Shown one piece after another: positions 1 through 11,667 of a stretch of 64,000 bases of DNA. Source of the stretch: Protula sp. h YS-2021 (taxonomy: Eukaryota > Annelida > Polychaeta > Sabellida > Serpulidae); contig OX457033.1 of the NCBI GenBank assembly GCA_949752745.1, forward strand, positions 21,285,066-21,349,065, given 5' to 3'. The notes under the pieces are model-generated. The model saw nothing but the letters and a program-made list of their open reading frames with translations. It made no database searches and was not told the DNA's origin. The translations under genes and the position numbers were made by a program. Numbering within the stretch: position 1 is the first letter of the stretch; each line of letters starts with the position of its first letter.

Positions 1-236
1 TTTTCTTGGTTGTCGTTCTTGGCCACACCCTTTTCTACAAAATATCAAACATGCATATGAAAGTTTAGTGACATTTACAGTGATATATAATGATAATAAT
101 CTGCTGACAAATATATAAAAGCACTGTATATGTACGCATACTCACATAGGGGGCTAATATTACAAACATATATAACCGTAAAATACTCAAAATGGTCTAA
201 GAAAATGAATGAATTGTGTAATTAGCTTGATGGATG

Positions 237-385
237 TTATCGCCAACAATGACTAGATATGCAATAAATAAATTTGTTTTTACTGAGGTGTTGCTTAAAC
301 TTGATGATGAGAACTATGATAGTGATTGCAGATATCAGTAGCAAAAAGGCCAGGACAGCCACTGTCGCTATTGCACCAGTCGAAA
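237..385 (-). CDS. Paralogue B terminal exon: transmembrane helix and short tail
   Basis: The acceptor (..ttacag) is followed, after a phase-1 join, by a strongly hydrophobic run beginning VSTGAIATVAVLAFLLL. A basic stop-transfer segment (KFKQH) and about 15 further residues follow to a TAA at 237-239. The length of 149 nt fits a phase-1 entry from the EGF exon above it. It occupies the place of the TM exon of paralogue A at 54198-54288, but the sequences are clearly diverged. A donor within the exon leading to a separate tail exon, as in A, cannot be excluded. Confidence 0.7.
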
Positions 386-1678
386 CTGTAAATAAGATAG
401 GCATTTAATTAAAATTGTGTGTGTCCAGATATTTGCAATAAATTTTATGCACGAAATGGATTATTTATTTAAAATTTACCCCTGATATAAATTTATATTA
501 GATATTATTCGATTTTGTGGTTAATATATTAGCAATATTTTATTAGGAACAATGACATAACATAGAAGTGATTTCTAGCAAACCTAATTTCAATTATGAG
601 GCATATGCCTCTGTGTGTACATATAATATTAACTAAAATCACAGGATAATATCAAGTGACATGAAGACAAAGTGTACACATGCTTAAATGCTCACACGAT
701 TCAAAATCTTCAGCGGACGTGTCTGAAATCAGAAAAATGAAATTTATTCATCTGTAAACTATATTATTAACGTTAGTAATAAAAAGACATTTGTAAACAA
801 AATGTGTAATCAATTTTGTTTACATTTATTTCATGCTTGCGCATTACAGCCTATTACAAATATGGTTTGTCTTAAGATAGGACTTTACTTACCAACAAAT
901 TAACATCTTCCGGGTGTGATAAATATTAACATATTTATCAAAATATTTGAAAATACCTCTAGAATTTTTAGGTGGATTATTTTCCTTTTATTCGATATCA
1001 GTTATCAATTCAATAAGATATTGTCCAATCAATCAATAGCAGTTTAGTACTATCAGAGGTAAAGTCGTGCATATTAAGTTCTTAAGTTTGGTATATTTGT
1101 CCTCAGCAAATAAGTACTATCGAAGGAGTACTATACATTGAAGTATTATCCGTTTGCATGCCATTCGGTTCGTCCGTCCTTTCACTGTTCTATGGTGCTC
1201 TCGCAGTGATACTCCTTGTTTTTAGTATATGTATGACATAGCACAATGGAGAAGTGGACAAATAAGGGGAGAAGTGGATAAATAATACGAAATATAAAAA
1301 GGTAGAAAACTTATTTCTAATATTTTAGCGAATCCTACAACCATTCCATTGCCTACAGTGTGAAAAAAGTTATTTGTTTTATAAAATTACTGATGCAAAC
1401 TTAGGGGTGTATATAATGCTGAGTTTATCTGTGCTAGAATATCCACTATGTCTATTTACATGTTGGCTAAATCTTTACGTCAGACTGGTGTGTTATCATT
1501 GAACTGTATGAAGGATATGGAAGATTAGAACTGTTGCATTAAGTTCTGAGTTCTGTAAGATATAATCACAGCGACTGCTGAGTATAGCACTCATTTTACT
1601 GAACCATTTATTTGTTCTTAGAATTACTAGTTTTGATTTAGTAGTTACAACTATGATTTATATAACCATGTATTTCAC
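386..1678. other. Intron of paralogue B, no gene seen
   Basis: AT-rich sequence between the TM exon and the last EGF exon. No ORF, repeat family or RNA gene was recognised. Confidence 0.5.
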
Positions 1679-1792
1679 CATTTTCACATAATATTCCTGT
1701 AAAGCCGGTGTCACAGTGACATTGGAAGGTTCCAAACCAGGTTTCACACGTGCTGCTATCAAAACATGGATTTGACGCACACTCATCTACAT
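1679..1792 (-). CDS. Paralogue B last EGF exon (calcium-binding type)
   Basis: 114-nt phase 1-1 exon encoding one EGF domain with all six cysteines. It starts DVDECASNPCFDSSTC and ends CDTGFTGILCENG. The D-x-D-E-C start marks a calcium-binding EGF, and the GFTG turn is typical. Acceptor (ttttag) and donor (gtgaaa) are present. It differs from the homogenised array exons, so it has escaped the concerted evolution of the array. It probably forms the membrane-proximal EGF, since the next exon is the TM. Confidence 0.85.
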
Positions 1793-4700
1793 CTAAATAA
1801 TGCAATAAGAACTCAAATATTTTTTAATTCAGAATATCGCAAGTGCTTCAAAAGTTCCAGTGGAATAGATAACGGTGCCGGTTCAGTGAAAGACACTGCT
1901 TGGCTTGTTTCATGTACTTCCTTGAGGATTTATTGATTGTTTATTTATTTATTTATTTATTTTTCAAAACAAGGATGTTGAATAGCACGAACCGCGTTAT
2001 TAGATGTCATTCGCCCCTGCTTTATGTCAGTTCTTTCTCATGGGTTTTCCTTGGAACTTTTCATCGATAAAAACAACTCTGTAATAAGTTTTCAAGTTTA
2101 TTCACTTGTTGCCATGGGCTAACTTGTAAAAAAAGGGAAAGAAAACTATACCATTGATCGTACACATTGGGAATAAATACTACAAACGGAATTAAGCGTA
2201 TTTTTAAAATCTGTAAATTCTATCAAAATTAATATTATAAATAAAAGTTCGTTATCCGTCAACCATTTTAAATTTCGGTGTTCAGGCCTGATTTCACAAC
2301 ATTTTCTATATAATAGATGTATGCTCGCAAGCACGAACGGGTGACTGCAAATTCTGTTGAATGAAATTAACTTTTACAAACCAAAATTAATTTTATTTTA
2401 TAGAGTGAACACAGCGGTTATGGGTCCTCACTGTCAGTTTGTTAAAAAAATGCTTCTGTACCAAAAAAACAGCTATTACGGATAGTAGACACTTTTTTGT
2501 GCCTGAATTGTATTGGAATTATACCCATAATAAGGGACCGACAATCTACACTTTGGAGACCCAGGGAGTTATTGATTTGCTCAAAATTCTCTAATTGTTT
2601 TTGCTTTTTTTCGTACCATTTCTTCGTAGGTTTCCAGAAGGCTCTTCAAAAACAGCTACAGCTAGGAAAATGAAACTTGGCGCAATTAAAGCAGTCGTGG
2701 GATCTTGATCCTTTTAATATTTAATATTTGGTGATGTCATTATCCCCGTTTCACTTGCAGTTTTGTACTAAAAGCGGTTCAGGACAGTAGACACCTTTTT
2801 TTGCCCGTAAGATCTGAATTGAATTGAAACTAGAACGTGATTTCGCTAGCGAAATGTTAAACACTTGACAAAAATTAAAACGCAAAAATGCTTCCTTCAA
2901 TGTGTTATTTCCTGAATAATATATTGTAAACAACACAGCTTGAATACGTCTTTTAAGCCAAGTAGTGTTGACTTAAGGTTTGATTGATTAATCAGGCATA
3001 CCCTGTGTTATCTTTTTACGCAGTGAGAGCTCACACAAAGCTAAGCAACTTTCTTTTCTGTGCTGTACGATAAATGCTCCACATTTACTTGCAAAAATAC
3101 ACACTTTTCACATGGCATGGCGTTTTAAACAAGAAAACGAAATCGACGGAGAAAATAAAAAGTGTCATGCACACGTTTATATCAAGTTCTACCTAAGTCC
3201 CAAGTTTCGTGGCCCTAGGGCACATAGTGTCAGCTGAGAAGATGACACAAAAATCCGTTCGCTGTCAAGAGAAAAAAAGATACCAACGGCTGCTCGCACA
3301 AAATCAGATACACCTTGCAAGCCAAAGGCTTGTCAAGTGTTAATTATCCCTGCAGAAAGGGACAATCTATGCTCGGAAGTCCAAAAGAGTTATTGAATTT
3401 ATGAAAATTTTTCTCGAAATTAATTTTCTTTCTTCATTTTGCTCTCTCTTCCTTCCATTTTTTTTGCTTTTTTTCGTGTCGTTTCTTCGCCGGTTGCCAG
3501 ATAGCTCTTCCAAAACCGCGGGATCCAGGAAGATGAAACTTGGTACAATTACAGCAGTCTTGGGATCTTGATCCTCGCAATATTTTTTTTTTGCTTGTGA
3601 CGTCATTATCGTCGTCTTGTGACGTCATGCAATTTTAAAAGTTAAATATCTCGAAAAAGGTTTCACTTACATTTTTGGGTAAAATATATCATGAGACTTC
3701 TGTTCCGCAAAGAATTATACAGTGACCTACTTTTTAACTGTGACGTCATTGTGATGTGATTAAAACAAATTTGTTATTTTTGTACTTGTGATGCCGCTTT
3801 TAACGTCACATGATTCAGAAGACATGAAAATGGAGACACACAACATAGCTCCCCCAAATGTCCCCACCCCTAGTTGAAATATCACAATATCACATGTTTA
3901 TGCTGGGCAGGTGGTAGCTAGCGGTTGTACCAGTGATGTGATGTACCAGTATTAACTGTAATGCATCTATTTATATGAAATATATAGAAATTGCAAGAAG
4001 TTAAGGATATTTCGTTTATCAGATATGTTCCTTTTATTTCTTATTTATTATTTTTACATAGTTTTCCCTTTATCTTAAGAGGTGATTTTTTTCTGAATTC
4101 TAGGTCCTGTTCTTCTTTATTCATTTTGCAATGTTTTGGCTTCCTTTTAACGCACGGAAACAGCTCTCTAAAGAATGAACCATTGCATAATTGAGTATTT
4201 GTTGCTGGGCTTACGTCACATCAATGCTTATAGCGTCATAATAATTTATTTCGCCCAGTAAGCCTTCATTGTTGGGTTAGCATATGGTTTTTGTTGATTA
4301 TGGAAGCCAACATCATCTGTGTAACGACATCGTTTATACGTCGCAAGACTGAAGTCAAATAGAAATCGCCAAAATACTAAATTCTAAGATTCAATGTTGC
4401 GACGTTATATCGACGTCGTAATGCTTACTGAGGTGAAACATGTCAAAAGCTGTGTTATGTGAAAGTATAAAATATTCAAAAGCCATGTTATGTACAGTTT
4501 TCTTGCATGGCGCCTTGTATGGTCTCAAGTGTATTTTGCGCTGCGATAGCGAACACGGTCTAGTTGTATCCTTATCTTGCACACTGTAAACGAAAACATA
4601 GGCGCGCTATTCAACAGTTTTTGCCCTGAGTGTTTGGCCTCATTTTCCTAAATAAAACAATGCCAATATATGTTGAATGTATTGTTTCAATTTGTTACAT

Positions 4701-5400
4701 GATACAGCAATTCCAGTTCGTACCGAAATAAGAATACCTTCTTAAGAAGTAAGCCTTCTCAAAACGTCAGTATTTCAGCGTGGTATTGACATCAATTGGC
4801 CATTCTTGCTTTTATCCACAGTTAATATTACAATGAAGTTAATAGCAATATAGATGAAGAAAATGAATCAGGAGTGACTTGGAGAGACAGCGTTAAGAAC
4901 ATTCATTTTTGAAGAAGGTTCAATTAATCAAGTTTAAGATGGGAAAGGTGTTTTAGAGCTATTGCTATATACTTTAACTGGATTGGTTATGAAAACGAGA
5001 GATAAAGTCCAATGGTATATTTTTCTTGTCCCCTCTCCTCGCTCCTGACCGCCTTGATGCGTGAATCTTTCTAATAGGGACACCATGCTCTTGAGGACAC
5101 AGAAAGCTTCAGTCATAGGTGTCCTTGATAGAGAGTTTCAGTAGTAGGAAAACGTCGGTTCTACCACAGGAAGTGACGATTTCAGTCTGGTAACCATGGT
5201 GATAAGGACCTCCCCCTTAGGCGGCAGACGGACTAAGCATAGGACATACAATTCGTGAAACTCATTATGAAGCGATAGGCGTAACCATGGTGATAAAGTG
5301 AGGACCACCTCCAGGACATATTACGTACCGATTCCCCACTAAGACACAGTATGTACCGACCCCCCCCCCCCGACAACCCCCCTCCGATCCCCCCCCCCCC
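1793..5400. other. Large intron of paralogue B with old repeats, no gene
   Basis: No coding region was recognised. Two diverged direct copies of one repeat lie at about 2528-2720 and 3355-3585. Both contain a gctttttttcgt tract, an agatgaaacttgg-like segment and a gggatcttgatcct segment. A (ttta)n run lies near 1945. A short direct repeat (gtaaccatggtgataa) occurs near 5190 and 5281. The left edge of the Polinton-like element lies somewhere near 5.1-5.5 kb. Confidence 0.5.
2528..3585. repeat. Pair of diverged dispersed-repeat copies
   Basis: The segments at about 2528-2720 and 3355-3585 align in the same orientation, sharing 'gggac..acaatct', the T-rich 'gctttttttcgt' and 'gggatcttgatcct'. 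They look like two copies of an old interspersed repeat. No terminal repeats or coding capacity were seen. Confidence 0.55.
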
Positions 5401-5402
5401 CG
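5360..5402. repeat. Poly-C tract (G-quadruplex potential on minus strand)
   Basis: Several runs of 6-14 C separated by short spacers. The minus strand therefore has four or more G-runs, enough for a G-quadruplex. It lies just left of the first Polinton-side ORF. Confidence 0.8.
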
Positions 5403-5580
5403 CCCAGGAGAACATGAGTTAGCCGAATCAGCATAAGACATCATATATAAGTGCTGCGTCTCGAGGCTTAGCAATGACATCGCCAGACACATCATGGACA
5501 ACACACCTCTGGACACTCCAGCAATTAATAAGTAATTTGGTTTGCCAACCAAATTTTTCAAGACGGCTAGTAGGAAAGTG

Positions 5581-5904
5581 ATGCGAGACGGCCGTGAAGT
5601 GACCATACAATGTTACAAGTGCTGCGTATGGCTGGGATATGAAGGACAGTCACACAACTGCCCTGTACACCGTAATGCACCGCAGCGGTTCTGCTGTAAG
5701 ACCTGCGGTGATCTGTTCTGGTACAGGTTTGCGGTGACGTTGCCTGGGTCAGGACCAATATGTACTGACTGCTGGTGGTGTGGTGCGATTCTGAAGCCGA
5801 AGAGCTATTGCGACAGCCATCCGTTCAAGTGCGTGGGAAGACCGTTTACGATGCAGGAGTACTACAAGTACAAATGCCGCTGCAGGAATCCGACTTGCTG
5901 GTGA
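5581..5904 (+). CDS. Cys/His-rich small protein, function unknown
   Basis: Intact ORF of about 107 codons from the ATG at 5581; the frame is open back to 5536. It has about 17 cysteines, many paired as CxxC, such as CYKC, CKTC, CTDC and CWWC, plus HNCPVH and SHPFKC segments, suggesting several zinc-binding knuckles. An AATAAA lies about 50 bases downstream (5953-5958). It is among the few lesion-free frames in this element. It matches no Polinton core gene that I recognise. It could be an accessory viral regulator or an unrelated captured exon. Confidence 0.5.
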   Translation: MRDGREVTIQCYKCCVWLGYEGQSHNCPVHRNAPQRFCCKTCGDLFWYRFAVTLPGSGPICTDCWWCGAILKPKSYCDSHPFKCVGRPFTMQEYYKYKCRCRNPTCW

Positions 5905-5952
5905 AGAAGTACTAAAACTTTTGGCCCTTTTAAGGGCCATCCTATATTATGA

Positions 5953-5958
5953 AATAAA
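5953..5958 (+). terminator. Poly(A) signal AATAAA after the Cys-rich ORF
   Basis: A canonical hexamer about 50 nt after the stop codon of the Cys-rich ORF, on the same strand. Confidence 0.5.
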
Positions 5959-6194
5959 GCAAAACCTATCTGTGTATGAGTGTGTGATGTTTGAGAATAC
6001 ATTTTATCACATTTCAGGTTTTTCAGGTCTAGTGAATGATGCGACGTGAAAAGTGTTAGTTAGCGGATGAATACCATTTGGCGGATAAATACCATTTGGC
6101 AGGTGAATACCATAGTCAAGCCTTACCGACAGATGTCTCTGCTGTGCAGCTGTAGCCAGTAAAAGAATGAGTGAGATATTCATATCAAGCAGTG

Positions 6195-6400
6195 ATCAAT
6201 TCTGCTGAGTCAGCAATTTTAACAAATTTTTGATTACAGCTAAGTGGTATAAATGGATGAGCAAGACATGCATTTCATCGATATTCAGGAGAGTAAAATT
6301 CTGCTGAGTCTACAATTTTAACAAGTTACACACCATTTTTGATTACGTCTAAGTAGCATAAAAAGAAAAGTGAGACGTGCATTTCACCCATATCAGTTCT
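6195..6400 (+). repeat. Tandemly duplicated promoter-like segment
   Basis: Two diverged copies of about 100 bp each (about 6195-6290 and 6298-6400). Both contain a ctgctgagtc block, a caattttaaca block, a tttttgattac block and a TATA-like motif (tataaat, then cataaaa), followed by gcatttca. The pair lies directly upstream of the polymerase start at 6423. Confidence 0.65.
6248..6254 (+). promoter_or_regulatory. TATA-like box upstream of polymerase
   Basis: TATAAAT about 170 bases before the polymerase ATG, inside the duplicated segment. The second copy has a weaker cataaaa. This is inference from position only. Confidence 0.35.
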
Positions 6401-6422
6401 AGCAGTTGATGCGACAACAACG

Positions 6423-9400
6423 ATGGCAACGAATTCAGTCTTTTGTCATGAGTGCAATGTGACATTTCCATCTCTGGAATTGTTCGTGGCACATACATGC
6501 AAACCAGACAAGTTGAAACGTGCTCATGAAGAGCTTGATGAGAAGATTGAAGCCAAGAGACGAAAGACGGTGCAAGATGGCGTTGACAGACCTGATCCAG
6601 TCCTCTGCTGTGGATGCATTAAAATATTTCCGTCTATGGATGCGTTTGAGGCACATGAATGTATACCGATGGAAGAACAAAAAACAGTACAAGTAGGGAG
6701 AGAGGATTTGCTACTTGAAATGCGACAACAAGAAAACCGGATTAAAACGCATTTGCTAGAGACGTTAAACCATGGAATGAAATGGTATATTGTCGTGCAT
6801 GCACGCTCCAAGAAACTGACGGCGAATGCTGAAGGTGTTATGGTAGAACAAGAGGATAATGCCTTTATCAGCAGTCCAACATATGCAGCATACAATTCAG
6901 CGGATATTGAGTAGGACTTGCCAGAAGCCTATAAAGAATTGTTTACCAAGTTTGATGAACATGAGCGACAAGGTTCTGGCTGGGTGTTGGATTGCATACT
7001 GTACATTGAAGTACATACAGCTACGTTAATGCCTCTGGAAGCGAGTAGTTTTATCAAACTGCCGAAGAAAATGATGAATGCAAAGGCTGTGTTAAACATT
7101 AAGAATGATGACAACAAGTGCTTCTTATGGTCTGTATTGGCTTACCTTCACCCTTCAACAAACAAAAACCCACAGCGCGTGAATCAGTACAAACCATTTG
7201 AGAAGGAATTGAAGGTGGAAGGTATGACATTTCTGACACCGATTACGGACATTCCCAAGTTTGAAAAGGAGAACGATGTGTCTATCAACGTGTTTGGATA
7301 TGAACATGATGTAGTTGTTTAAATACAACTTAGTCGTAACACCAGCGCGAGAGAAATCAACTTACTTTGGATTAGCAATGACAAGAAAAGGCATTACTGC
7401 CTCATCAAGAATTTCAGCAGATTTATGGCCTATCGATCAAAGCATCAGCATTCGGTTTTTTATTGTTTCAACTGTCTTCACGGGTTTATACGACAAGATC
7501 TTTTAGACAAGCATCGTGAAGTGTGTGGCAAGCATGGGGCGCAACGTTTATCATTCCCCAAGAAACCATTCATCAAGTTTAAGAATGTAGTCAAACAACA
7601 GCCAGCATCTTTTGTGATTTATGCTGACTTTGAATGTTTCACGCAAAAGCATGAAGAAGACGACAGGTATCAGCATCATCGTCCAAACAGCTTCGCCTAT
7701 GTGGTTGTTAGTCAGTATGACACACGTGCACCAGTCGTGTATCGAGGAGATAATGCTGTGGAAGTCTTTTTAGACCATATAGTGAATGAGCGTGATCGTA
7801 TTGTGCATGGTTTACAACAGCCAAAGGAAATGGTGATGACTCGTGAAGATGAAGGGGATTTCAAGAACACCACTGATTGCTATATTTGTCATAAGCCTCT
7901 AGGAGCGGATCGTGAGAAAGATCATGACCATATCAACGGCAAATACCGCGCAGCTGCACAAAATGGAGGCAACTTGCAATTCCGACTTAGAAAGGATAGG
8001 CAGGAGGATAAAGATTCTTTTATCATTCCTGTGTTTTTCCACAATTTACGAGGTTATGACAGCCATTTGATCATGGAAGAAATTGGAAGATTCAAAAATA
8101 AAACGATTACAGTTATTCCCAACACCATTGAGAAATATATTGCATTCACCATGAGCAATCTGAAATTTACGGGCAGTTATCAGTTTATGAGTACTTCTCT
8201 GCAGAAGTTGGTATCCAACCTTGCGGCAGAAGGGAAAGATAACTTTCATAACCTGACGTCTCACATCTACAACAGTGACCCACAAGATTTGCTACTGAGA
8301 AAGGGAATGTACCCTTATGATTACGGGGATGAGCCATCCAGGTTTGCTGAAACTCAGCTAGCGTCCAAGGACAAGTTTTACAGTCAGCTCTGTGAAGAAG
8401 ACATCAGCGATGAGGATTATGCGCATGCGCAGAAGGTATGGAATACATTCAACTGTACTACATTTGGTAATACCATGACTTATACCTGAAATCAGATGTG
8501 TTACTGCTGGCTGACGTATTTGAAAACTTTCGTCAAGTATGTCTTAACACATATGAATTGGCTCCTGCCCACTACTATACAGCGCCAGGACTGTAGTGGG
8601 ATGCGATGTTAAAAGCGACAAAGGTGAAGTTGGAATTGATCAATGACATTGACATGTACCAAATGGTTGAACATGTCTGTGGAGGAATATCTGTGATCAC
8701 GCACAAGTATGCGAAAGCAAATAACCCCTACGTAGCAGATTACGATCCCACGAAACCAACCAACTACTTGATGTACCTGGACGCAAACAATTTGTATAGC
8801 TGGGCCATGTCACAAAGCATGCCAGAAAGTGGATTTATGTGGGTGAGCGAGCCAGAATCCCTTGGCATCATGTATGTGGATGAAGATGACGACATGGGAT
8901 ACATTTTAGAAATGGATTTAGAATACCCACAGGCAGTCCGTGATCGTCATAATCACTATCCAGTGGCTCCAGAACGGAAATGTATCAAAGTGGGAGAATT
9001 GTCAGAGCATAGTCAGAAGCTACGGAAAGATCTGAACATTGCAGGCAAACCTAGTGAAAAGCTCATTCCCAACTTGTGTGACAAGAAGAAATATGTGCTT
9101 CATTATAGGAATTTACAGCAGTATGTCTCACTGGGATTGACAGTCACTAAGGTGCACCGTGCCATCATGCTTGCACAGAGCAAATGGTTGGAGAAATACA
9201 TTACCTTGAACACTGAAAAGAGAAAGTTGGCCAAGAACCCGTTTAGAATTTTTAACGAAGATTTGACCGCTGTACATTTACGCAAAGTGGATTTGCTTCT
9301 GGATAAACCCATTCAAGTTGGCTTCACCATTCTCGACCTCAGCAAAGTGCTCATGTTTCACTTTCATTACAACTACATCATGACCAAGTATCCCGACGCC

Positions 9401-9890
9401 AAGCTGTTATTCAGCGACACCGACAATCTATGTTACGACATAGACACGAACGATATGTACAAGGATATGCGGGAAGATGCTGACCTGTTCGACACAAATG
9501 ACGATCCGTCAGATCATTTCCTGCATTCCAACGTGAACAAAAAAGTGCTTGGGAAAATGAAGGATGAAACGGCAGGCATTCCCATTAAAGAGTTTGTTGA
9601 ACTTCGGCCGAAAATAAATAGTATGATGTATGGTTGGAAAGAAAAACGTACGGCCAAAGGCATCACTCGAGCGTATCAAAGACGCATGATACATAAGCAG
9701 TATAGAGACAGTTTGTTCAAGCAAACTCAAACGATGGCTACAGGGCGCATCATTCGAAGTCATGACCACCAGCCTTTCTCGGAGAAGGAAAGTGGCTCTC
9801 TCCCCCTATGATGACAAGCGATATGTGCTGAATGATGGCTATTCCATTTTGGCGCATGGGCATTACAGTATAAAAGGGGGAGACTCTCCA
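6423..9890 (+). pseudogene. Protein-primed DNA polymerase B (Polinton type), broken
   Basis: Spans several frames. The N-terminal part (6423-6911) has two C2H2-like fingers (FCHEC..HTC and LCCGC..HEC). An in-frame TAG lies at 6912-6914 and the frame is lost near 7320. The next open part (about 7350-8489) has exonuclease motif I (YADFECF), an HNH-like insert (CYIC..DHDHINGKYR) and exonuclease motif II (FFHNLRGYDSHL). A frameshift near 8485 precedes exonuclease motif III ([17 protein letters not shown]), then TAG at 8594-8596. The palm begins from 8606 with motif A (YLDANNLYSWAM) and motif C (SDTDNLCYD). Motif B, the conserved Lys and NSxYG-type helix, is missing: the frame passes from NTEKRKLAKN directly to PFRIFNED. 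A last frameshift near 9790 precedes the C-terminus (DDKRY). Clearly inactive. Confidence 0.9.
9869..9876 (+). promoter_or_regulatory. TATA box TATAAAAG for the following small gene
   Basis: A perfect TATAAAAG followed by G-rich sequence, about 57 bases before the ATG at 9926, in the gap after the polymerase. Spacing allows initiation near 9900 and a very short leader. It suggests the small genes at 9.9-11.3 kb had their own promoter. Confidence 0.5.
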
Positions 9891-9925
9891 ACTTCAGAGT
9901 TAGGTGTGAACACTGAAGCGTGAAC

Positions 9926-10123
9926 ATGAATTGGAAGAGATCTGCAACGGATATGGATACTCTTGCTGATACAGTCAAACACTTAAAAGTGAGGAAACTT
10001 GACAATACCATCAAGAAATTGAAAGTGGAGACGACGGTACCTACACCGAAGTCTTGGGAGGGAATGCTTTCTCTAGGAAATGGAAAGTATATCAAAATTA
10101 TGAACCAAGTAATGAAGGAGTGA
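9926..10123 (+). CDS. Small Polinton ORF, unknown
   Basis: 66 codons, beginning MNWKRSATDMDTLAD. Lys-rich and charged, with a possible short amphipathic helix around DTVKHLKVRKLDNTIKKLKV. It follows a TATA box and is intact, but the similar-phase sequence after it (10124-10275) is interrupted, so it may be the N-terminal part of a longer broken gene. No family recognised. Confidence 0.4.
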   Translation: MNWKRSATDMDTLADTVKHLKVRKLDNTIKKLKVETTVPTPKSWEGMLSLGNGKYIKIMNQVMKE

Positions 10124-10291
10124 TGAACATTCGCAAATACCTCAGAGATGAGGGGACTGGAAGAAACTGTCCTACGAAAAAGGGAATTTTGCTGACAATA
10201 CCTGAATGAAAAATGCTGAAGAAGCAGGTCAAAGAAGTGGATAAAAGGCTTCGAAGACAAGAAGACTGCTCATAACACGGGTATTGTCATC

Positions 10292-10648
10292 ATGAGCGCA
10301 CTCATGTTTAACGATGGTGTTTACTTCACCGTGAATAAAATGAATGAAGTGATGATAAATTCTGCTTATCGGTTTAAACCTGAAGTGTGGAAAGACTTTC
10401 AAAACATACCGCTTGAACCTGGGTTTAAACGCAAACTTGAAGATAATGTTGAAGTGTTAGTGATTGGGCATAATTCTGACATACGTGTTAGATCCTGGAA
10501 AAAATTTTTACAGGGTTATCCAGAGGATTATGATGGAGATGTACCAGATACTCCACATACAGATTTGATTGACTTTAATATCAAGAAATGGCACGCAATC
10601 ATACAATTCCTAGAAATCATGCAACATCCGCTCTTCGCCATCATATAA
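10292..10648 (+). CDS. Small Polinton ORF, unknown
   Basis: 119-residue ORF starting MSALMFNDGVYFTVNK. It has no obvious catalytic motif, TM segment or zinc site, and is mostly mixed charged and aromatic with a hydrophobic C-terminus (HPLFAII). It lies on the same strand as the polymerase, in the place where Polintons carry variable accessory genes. Upstream sequence in the same region reads through stops, so the start is uncertain. Confidence 0.4.
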   Translation: MSALMFNDGVYFTVNKMNEVMINSAYRFKPEVWKDFQNIPLEPGFKRKLEDNVEVLVIGHNSDIRVRSWKKFLQGYPEDYDGDVPDTPHTDLIDFNIKKWHAIIQFLEIMQHPLFAII

Positions 10649-10685
10649 GCGCTGTCAGAGACGAGATAGTTCATAGTTGAACAAG

Positions 10686-11268
10686 ATGGAGGACTATTTG
10701 TTGGATAATGAACCCATCACATATGGATTCTCATATATGAGAAACTTATGTGATGACATTGTGCTAAGACATTTTGGAAAGCATATCATACTATCGCCTG
10801 ATGACCAATCCGTGTTGAAAGATCATCTAGAAAAGTTGAGGATGCCTGGCTTTCTCCTTGCAGTCTCAAATGAATTAGAAGTGCCTGTGACTAAGAACTG
10901 TATAGACGTGTTTGTACAATTTCGCCAACATGACGAGCTTACAGAACACTACGACATCATCACCCTCAACACAGTGGAATGGAACGCGATGTTATAAGCA
11001 TTGGATTGGGAAGAATCTAACGCTGGAATTCAAAGAGGAAGGAATACAACTCAAGCGGGGTACCAAGTCCATTGAGCTGACACATCTTATGTGGGTGATG
11101 GACATAGACATCAATGAAGAAGGATATGAACTGAAACTGTCTGAACATGAAACTGTTAAAGTGATGAAGTTTGATGATGTGAGTTATGTGAGCTTTCATA
11201 GCATTTACAAACGTGGGTGTAATGTCTATGATACGAATATTAATTTAGATTGGTATGAATGGCATTGA
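10686..11268 (+). pseudogene. Polinton accessory ORF in two overlapping frames
   Basis: The first frame (from ATG 10686, MEDYLLDNEPITYGF) ends at a stop at 10995-10997. A second frame, open from about 10912 to 11268, continues with a similarly acidic and aromatic composition (TLEFKEEGIQLKRGTK, ..LDWYEWH). One frameshift near 10980 would explain both. They could also be two separate overlapping genes. No family recognised. Confidence 0.4.
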
Positions 11269-11314
11269 TTTATCAATGTACTGAAGATATTTGTTCACAT
11301 GTATTGAATGTGTT

Positions 11315-11475
11315 TGTAAATAGAGTTTGTAAATAGAGTTTGTAAATAAACTTTTTAGATAGGAGTTTGTCAATGGAGTTTGTAAATAGAGTTTGTAAAT
11401 AGAGTTTGTAAATAAAGTTTGTAGATAAGAGTTTGTAAATAGAGTTTGTAAATAGAGTTTGTAAATAGAGTTTGA
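11315..11475. repeat. Short tandem repeat (about 14 bp unit, gagtttgtaaata)
   Basis: About ten imperfect copies of gagtttgtaaata, some with caat or gata changes. They lie between the converging plus and minus gene arms of the Polinton, where 3' ends meet. A second simple array (ttaactaatataac) follows at about 11540-11625. Confidence 0.8.
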
Positions 11476-11480
11476 AACAC

Positions 11481-11486
11481 AATAAA
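11481..11486 (+). terminator. Poly(A) signal at end of plus arm
   Basis: AATAAA after the 14-bp repeat, about 215 bases past the last plus-strand stop. Plausible 3' end for plus-arm transcripts. Confidence 0.35.
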
Positions 11487-11667
11487 CAAGACAGTTGTTT
11501 GAAACTTGGTTTTTTATTTATAATCAAACTTGAACAATTATCAACAACTTAACTAATATAACTTAACTAACTTAACTAATATAACTCTATATACAACTTA
11601 ACTAATATAACTTAACCACAATAACATTAATAAATCAAAGGCTTATAATGTCTATATACAAAATCCT

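Noticed and set aside
5233..5610. Gly-rich minus-strand ORFs
   Set aside because: They arise from the poly-C tract and overlap the Cys-rich plus-strand ORF.
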